From Marisa cornuarietis (lineage: Eukaryota > Mollusca > Gastropoda > Architaenioglossa > Ampullariidae), in NCBI GenBank assembly GCA_004794655.1, contig SMMW01000576.1, positions 2,679,501-2,743,500 on the forward strand: a stretch of DNA of 64,000 nucleotides. Direction: 5' to 3'. The notes below the pieces were generated by a model that saw nothing but the letters and a program-made list of their open reading frames with translations, was not told the DNA's origin and ran no database searches. The position numbers and the translations under genes are program-made. Position 1 is the stretch's first letter. Every line of letters begins with the position of its first letter. This document shows, one piece after another, positions 61,001 through 64,000 of the stretch.

Positions 61001-62826
61001 ATATTCTTCACTTTATGGTATTCTTTCAAAAAAAAATGTGCAGTATACAAGTATGTGTACATGCTCAAGCAAGAAGTCAATGTATGTTTGTGGAAATGCA
61101 CCTATATACACATGAATGTACATAGCAAACAAAAGGACAGAACAAGTGTGTGCTTCACAGAGTGTTAAAAAAAACATGTATTGTCCATGTGTGTATGGAT
61201 TTTGTATCTGTGTATAATTGTGGTAGAAGCTGGCCAAGAGGCCAGCTGAGGGCCGATTGGCCAGTAAGGCGGCCAGTTAGTGGTGATTGGCCTGCAGGTT
61301 TGTTTTGGGTCCGGGAGGGCGGAAGGGAGCCGCAAGAGAAGGTTCACTTTACAAATGTTATAGGAGCACAATTTTGCACACAGCACAATTTTGTGCATAC
61401 CTTATTCCAGTGGTTCTCAAAGTATTTTGGACCTGGGACCACTTTACTCAAGTAAAAACTACGGCGGACCACCGGACCCTAAAATCACTCTGTACCGTGA
61501 ATTTCAAATTTAAATGGCCGCATTTGTTTCATTACAATTCAAAATTAAATGTTTTGTGACAGTGCTATAGTAATAAGTTGACATCAAATTACATACCTCT
61601 TTTTATAATTAAAATGTTAATGCGATGAGTGCAGTTGTTTTTGATGAGATATTAAGGTGATAATATCTGGATCAATGTTGGAGAGTTTCAATTTCATGTC
61701 AGATTCCACGTTCAACCGGCTTCTCTTATTTGATTTTAGTTCCACAAGTGTTGAAAATCCAATCTCGCAACAGTAAGTTGTTGGAAAGTGCAGTAGATGC
61801 TTCACAGCCAAAATTTTACTGCATAAAAAACATTGCGGGCTAGGGACTTCTTTATCACCCGTCCCAAAAAATCCCATGCTCAAATAATCAGTGGTATATT
61901 TTCTTTTAACTTGTTTTTGGTTGTTTTCTAGGCTGGAATAACGCCACTTGTTGTGTGTACGACTATTGTTCTTTACAGCATGTTTGATGCTTTCTTTGTT
62001 ACTATTATCTTGAGCAGGAGATGAAAATATCTCGTCAGGTGCGTCTTCCACTTCCTGGCAAATTGATTCTGCTTTGCAGCTGGTAAGCGTATCAGAAGAA
62101 CAGAGTGGTCGATTTGGATCACAAATGACCTCAGTTGCATCTTTTCCTCCCTTTCTTCATCTTGTTTACACTTTCACAGTCACCAGCATCATGGGATTTA
62201 CGTTCTAAGGTCCCTGATTTCAGCCAGCGATCCATAGTAACCCTTCGGCTTGAAAATATTGACAAAGAATACTTGGAGCTGTCTTTGCCTGCCTGGTCCC
62301 CTTTCATGTTTCACCGAAGCAGGGAAGCTGGCACATACTAAAATTCTTCAACAGCCGTCCTGTTAAGGTAGGCGTGTCACGCGTCACTGGTCAAGATTCA
62401 TAGCCCCCCACACTGACCATCCTTTCAGGCCATTATCAGCTGCGGTGGTAACTTGACCAGCGGACGGCTGGGGGTCCCACACAAACTAAACTGAAGTTTT
62501 CTACAAGCCTATCTGGCAATTTAAACATCACTTTGCTAACATATGACGACTGTCAGCCGCGGACCACCTGACTTATGCCTGCGGACCACTAGTGGTCCCC
62601 GGACCACACTTTGAGAACCACTGCCTTATTCAATACAAAGTACACATTAACACACAGCAGTCTTGTGTCAACCTTATTCAATGCACTGTACATTCTAACA
62701 AGAATCCACATGGAGAGACCCAAAGATACAGATACACTACCATTGCCAACTGAGTCCGAGAAACCACTGTGTCAAAGGTAGCAGGCATGATAAGAGACCC
62801 TTCAACCTGACTGTTAAGGTCCATTT
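36263..62826 (-). CDS. RB1CC1: RB1-inducible coiled-coil protein 1 / FIP200, 23 exons, N-terminus missing
   Basis: Scaffold of the ULK1-ATG13-ATG101 complex that starts autophagosome formation and recruits cargo receptors. Exons in coding order: 62741-62826, 60866-60981, 52801-52887, 51898-52051, 51514-51570, 50939-51109, 50060-50244, 46916-47102, 46486-46567, 45771-45829, 45351-45451, 44569-44854, 42097-43743, 41343-41462, 40856-40982, 40282-40366, 38805-38939, 38565-38607, 38322-38369, 37343-37404, 36905-37032, 36659-36729, 36263-36346. Every phase matches, giving about 1,372 codons against about 1,594 in human. The missing part is the ubiquitin-like N-terminus, expected right of the window. 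Similarity to vertebrate FIP200 is clear in the N-terminal helical region and in the C-terminal Claw; stop TAA is at 36263-36265. Confidence 0.95.
37343..41462 (-). CDS. RB1CC1: RB1CC1 distal coiled-coil exons
   Basis: Exons 41343-41462, 40856-40982, 40282-40366, 38805-38939, 38565-38607, 38322-38369 and 37343-37404. Exon 41343-41462 ends MKTSLMAERQ, like the vertebrate VRTSLIAEQQ at the same place. Exon 40856-40982 has CQEKDRMIDDLRAKIKTL, matching the end of the vertebrate coiled coil. A Ser/Thr/Pro-rich break (38805-38939) is followed by a short helix REKKITELENKL leading to the Claw. All are small, phase-matched and canonical. Confidence 0.92.
37610..38090 (-). mobile_element. RTE-like LINE 3' fragment
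   Basis: In the RB1CC1 intron 37405-38321 and on the same strand as the gene. The - strand reads NVNSVLLYGSETWCVTN, then NKIQTFINRCLCHILNIRW, KWGWISHTLQKP, a short gap, and ALCSTGGEKD near 37640. This is the C-terminal end of an RTE-like reverse transcriptase of a subfamily different from the 9509 element. Stops are present. Confidence 0.8.
38105..38290. repeat. Imperfect tandem repeat, four units of 38-60 bp
   Basis: Units begin near 38113, 38153, 38212 and 38250 with variants of CCCATTTCCTGGCT and continue with GTTGTGTATA-like sequence. They adjoin the RTE fragment at its 5' side and lie just 3' of RB1CC1 exon 38322-38369. Confidence 0.65.
39040..40071. mobile_element. TTAA-flanked element with inverted ends, piggyBac-like
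   Basis: TTAA stands at 39036-39039 and 40072-40075. Directly inside are CTCGATCTTTACTGA at the left and, inverted, CTCTTTCCTTACCGA at the right, matching at 11 of 15 bases. TTAA duplication is the hallmark of piggyBac insertions. No transposase was recognised within the 1.03 kb, so it would be non-autonomous. It lies in the RB1CC1 intron 38940-40281. Confidence 0.55.
42097..43743 (-). CDS. RB1CC1: RB1CC1 large coiled-coil exon
   Basis: A 1,647-nt exon, 549 codons in phase 0/0, bounded by an AG acceptor beside 43744 and a GTAAGT donor below 42097. The first 120 residues are Ser/Glu-rich, and the rest is an almost unbroken coiled coil rich in Glu, Gln, Lys and Leu. One part repeats a short unit near 42470-42560 (variants of ALSAKHQAHLDAV). 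In the FIP200 dimer this region forms the long flexible stalk. It has no start codon of its own: the first codon is GTG from the splice junction. Confidence 0.95.
44569..44854 (-). CDS. RB1CC1: RB1CC1 acidic linker exon
   Basis: A 286-nt exon between the helical scaffold and the coiled coil. It is polar and acidic, with short hydrophobic patches in an acidic setting (for example GEMLFEHIDRD and KFTVPESLSE). Vertebrate FIP200 has a similar disordered linker here carrying interaction motifs; no specific motif can be assigned from this sequence. Entry phase 2 and exit phase 0 match the neighbours. The donor is GTAGTT. Confidence 0.85.
45351..52887 (-). CDS. RB1CC1: RB1CC1 N-terminal helical scaffold exons
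   Basis: Nine exons (52801-52887 to 45351-45451) encode about 360 residues of the dimeric N-terminal scaffold. Landmarks are ERIPVLPCL, SLNLYTWIN, VKGLEERLYGLDQLMCTAGK, LPDLCSSHKRQLVQMLNNHK and VARRRIFVRHYLRWAEE, each with an obvious counterpart in order in vertebrate FIP200. The stretch ends with FDEDLPSISQEDLNTLA, like the vertebrate LPDISLKDLQFL. In vertebrates this region binds ATG13. Splice sites are canonical; one 3-kb intron (47103-50059) holds DNA-transposon remnants. Confidence 0.93.
45470..45492. repeat. (CA)n microsatellite
   Basis: CA-rich run beginning 18 bases upstream (in gene orientation) of RB1CC1 exon 45351-45451. Another CA run is at about 52163-52180. Confidence 0.85.
47640..48890 (-). 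pseudogene. DNA-transposon remnant, probably hAT-related
   Basis: Most visible part is a 172-codon reading at 48052-48570 (-), ending in a segment RASAIKTLIKFFRKSCLEEKHLNVLMGI that resembles in pattern the C-terminal dimerisation region of hAT transposases (a Ser-Ala/hydrophobic helix, then a conserved Leu-rich strand). Another reading at 48642-48842 (-) may be a further piece. The GGGCCCCGGGG stretch near 47690 could be a terminal region. Family assignment is tentative, and the gene is broken. It lies in the RB1CC1 intron 47103-50059. Confidence 0.45.
49052..49120. mobile_element. Possible hAT-element end
   Basis: GTGCTTCTCAACCTGTGGGG followed by CACGCC and a G run is the usual terminal sequence of ZBED-type hAT elements, in which the end begins CAGTGCTTCTCAACC. 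Only one end was found. Confidence 0.4.
49121..50059. other. RB1CC1 intronic sequence, nothing recognised
   Basis: Mostly AT-rich; the 49490-49900 stretch is more balanced and may be an old repeat. No exon with matching phase or recognisable coding similarity is seen. Confidence 0.45.
52888..54100. other. RB1CC1 intron before the LINE insertion, nothing recognised
   Basis: AT-rich intron sequence on both strands, no recognisable exon or repeat apart from short A runs. Confidence 0.5.
54470..55498 (+). pseudogene. LINE endonuclease domain
   Basis: 342 codons open. Apurinic-type endonuclease landmarks are visible in order: an N-terminal Asn in FNAQSV, the catalytic Glu in ITETWL, an RGGGIAV strand, YRPPPS, the GDVNVH Asp/Asn pair, and an SVHYCVL segment where SDHxxV is usual. 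The change from Asp-His to Val-His there probably removes activity. The frame breaks after about 55330, where the reading continues in another frame to 55590. Confidence 0.85.
56188..56658 (-). pseudogene. Gag-like N-terminal part of the LTR element, with a stop
   Basis: From the ATG at 56656-56658 the reading gives a short N-terminal domain (MEEVFTIPPELLLTER) followed by a helix, then hits TGA at 56494-56496, where the neighbouring repeat units have CGA. Beyond the stop the same frame continues as a highly charged helix built of units like EREYAERREAR, repeated three or more times to about 56350, and ends at the deletion junction near 56188. Such charged heads are common in gag proteins of Gypsy-type elements in molluscs. 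It is inactive. Confidence 0.65.
58021..58090 (-). promoter_or_regulatory. Promoter-like region in the 5' LTR
   Basis: On the - strand, ATTGG at 58089-58085, CCAAT at 58070-58066 and a TATA-like GATAAATAG at 58029-58021 lie in the right order and spacing for an RNA polymerase II promoter within the U3 part of an LTR. Their presence supports the orientation and the 1.4-kb LTR length proposed for the element. Confidence 0.45.
58464..59263 (+). pseudogene. LINE reverse transcriptase core
   Basis: Two open stretches, 58464-58703 and 58967-59263, with a shifted piece between them. YADDTQLY with the catalytic Asp pair is intact; a DMYAAFDT version of the first Asp motif lies near 58850. The upstream boundary is exactly the right end of the inserted LTR element: CTGCCCACAAGC continues the LINE that stops at CCACTGCC near 55987. 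Confidence 0.85.
59315..59962 (+). pseudogene. LINE reverse transcriptase C-terminal region
   Basis: 215 codons open: NLGFIVTDDMTLDRHVAAVC, a hydrophobic FVLSRLDYCNSLLAG motif, LHWLPVRSRIQYKLC, and a C-terminus AKQWNSLPFHIRHL typical of L2/CR1-like elements from aquatic animals. It is separated from the preceding reading by a stop at 59263. Confidence 0.88.
60246..60865. other. RB1CC1 intronic sequence 3' of the LINE, nothing recognised
   Basis: AT-rich intron between the LINE tail and exon 60866-60981; no gene or repeat recognised. Confidence 0.5.
60866..62826 (-). CDS. RB1CC1: RB1CC1 N-terminal exons before the helical array
   Basis: Exon 62741-62826 encodes PATFDTVVSRTQLAM and exon 60866-60981 encodes CERMVLDQHLQQQGWAAVVA, close to the vertebrate MVHDQHQQQQGWAAIMANLED segment. 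The donor GTAGGC beside 60866 leaves two bases that fit the next exon at 52887; the earlier GTGAAG site does not. A hAT element fills most of the intron between the two exons, and the following 8-kb intron holds an L2-like LINE with an LTR element inside it. Confidence 0.92.
61408..62623 (-). mobile_element. hAT element, internally deleted, exact 8-bp target duplication
   Basis: 1,216 bp flanked by CCTTATTC at 61400-61407 and 62624-62631. The ends begin CAGTGGTTCTCAAAGT on both strands, followed by GGACC/GGTCC-rich subterminal sequence. It carries one fused transposase reading at 61617-62051 (-). It lies in the RB1CC1 intron 60982-62740, only 110 bases from exon 62741-62826, and is on the same strand as the gene. 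Confidence 0.95.
61617..62051 (-). pseudogene. ZBED5-like hAT transposase with internal deletion
   Basis: 144 codons. The first part, KRKYTTDYLSMGFF followed by PQCFLCSKILA, resembles the start of ZBED5/FAM200-type transposases (the YL-GF then Pro-x-Cys-x-x-Cys motif). It runs after a few codons into CEIGFSTLVELKSNKRSRLN and a DMKLKLSNIDPDI segment, the C-terminal dimerisation end of the same protein. The catalytic middle of some 400 residues is absent, so this copy can be mobilised only by another element's enzyme, if at all. Confidence 0.85.
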
Positions 62827-64000
62827 CTGAAAAATAATTATTTCAACAAAACGTTAATAAATAAAACTAAAACTGAGCTATTATTTAGACAGTTTAAAGA
62901 AAATAGACCAGTAAGTTCTCTTCAACACTTCTACAATAGCTATGTTTTTCTAGCTTCTGTTGCAAATGAACATATATGCATTAGGTGCTCCTGCACCAGA
63001 TATACCTCCACTAGTAATTTTTAAAACTGAGCTGAAAACAAATAAAGCTATTTCTTGCACTAAAGTGATGCACAGACCACCCTACTAGTAGTCTGAAACA
63101 GCAAAACAAAGTGACTCATTCATCTGCCCCCCCCCCCTGCAGACACATAACCAATGACCGACATTCAAGAACCATCATGAATAATCCTGTAAAGATCAAA
63201 GCTGTGCTGCAACCAAACAAAGCCACCAATATATGACAGCAAAATGATAGTGAGAACATCTGTCATGAGCCTGTACATAGGGCTAAATTCAGCAGCTGCA
63301 CCATTTATGATACCAGTCGCAATAGAATGTACATATACAACATTGTAACAAATTATTATTATAATCAGCCACTTTATTAATCCAAGACAATTTAAATTTG
63401 CACCTTTGCTTGTCAGCATCATACCAATCTTCAAAACAACACAGATAATTTGCTCAAAACTTGGTTTCATCTTATTCCAGGGTATATATAAAAAGGGCCT
63501 AAAATATAGAAAACAAAAATGAATCAGCTAGATCCCACAAAGAAAGACACCTATGGAACTGAATAGAACAAATCAGTTCAATAATTTGTCTAAAACACAG
63601 CCATATTGTAGCACAAGCCATTTTCAACCGTTTTTTGACTCCAAAGTTATGTCATGAGGAAGGGACAGCCATGCACAAGAGAGCTAGAGTTGAATCCCTG
63701 ATACTTCCTACCAGGCCATAACATCTATTAGTTTTACATGAGTGCTTATGGAACTGCAGTGATGAGATAAGACAGAAGTAAAAAATCTTATTCTTCCTCT
63801 GTGCACTAAGAACCCTCTCAGTATATACATGATCATGGTCCATCCAAGTCTCAAAAAAGTCAAAAAAAATGTGCATAACTGTTAGCCATCAAAATTAAAA
63901 AGCATCCCTTCAGAAAAAGTGTTACTTTAGTTAGAAATATGTGCAAGCAATAAAATGGTACAAATGATGTGACCCAGAAAACAGAAGATACATCTCAAAT
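62827..64000. other. RB1CC1 upstream intron, right edge
   Basis: AT-rich sequence with a C run at about 63127-63137; no further RB1CC1 exon is recognised. The missing N-terminal exons, with the ubiquitin-like domain, should be beyond the window. A 101-codon reading at 63165-63470 (-) has hydrophobic segments but no splice context. Confidence 0.5.

Overview
The window reads as invertebrate nuclear DNA. It is AT-rich, the genes are long and split by many small exons, and the introns carry RTE-like and CR1/L2-like LINEs, a tRNA-derived SINE, Gypsy-like LTR elements, Tc1, hAT and short inverted-repeat elements. This repeat mix suggests a lophotrochozoan, perhaps a gastropod or other mollusc. That placement is an inference and was not tested against a database.

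Two host genes fill most of the window and point at each other. The first is on the + strand from 3490 to 33240: a SYCP2-type synaptonemal complex protein, read here as 34 exons (about 1,635 codons) that join in one open frame to a stop at 33238-33240. Its first exon or exons lie upstream of what can be recognised. The second is on the - strand from 62826 down to 36263: RB1CC1 (FIP200), the scaffold of the ULK autophagy-initiation complex, read as 23 phase-compatible exons (about 1,372 codons). Its N-terminal exons lie beyond the right edge. The stop codons are about 3.0 kb apart, tail to tail. The two proteins have unrelated roles, meiotic chromosome axis and autophagy. Nothing suggests shared control beyond sharing a 3' intergenic stretch.

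Mobile DNA, left to right: a 313-bp RTE-like stub (1110-1422) and a LINE fragment (about 2292-3066) in the left flank; a 1.67-kb RTE-like insertion with a 12-bp target duplication in a SYCP2 intron (9509-11176); a SINE with target duplication (17639-17861); a nest in the 18964-23411 intron (Tc1-like element, split by a GC-rich insert, which holds a second SINE copy, which holds a hAT-type MITE); a 130-bp MITE; a decayed Gypsy gag-protease remnant next to an L2-like fragment (about 24.7-27.6 kb); a decayed RTE endonuclease remnant (about 29.0-29.9 kb); a MITE in the last SYCP2 intron; a pair of inverted-repeat elements between the genes. In RB1CC1 introns lie an RTE 3' fragment, a TTAA-flanked 1-kb element, DNA-transposon remnants (47.6-49.1 kb), an L2-like LINE (54.1-60.25 kb) split by a 2.48-kb LTR element, and a 1.2-kb internally deleted hAT element.

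No rRNA, CRISPR array, prokaryotic operon or unknown multi-gene system was seen. The most notable results are the two exon models and several insertions dated relative to one another by exact target-site duplications.
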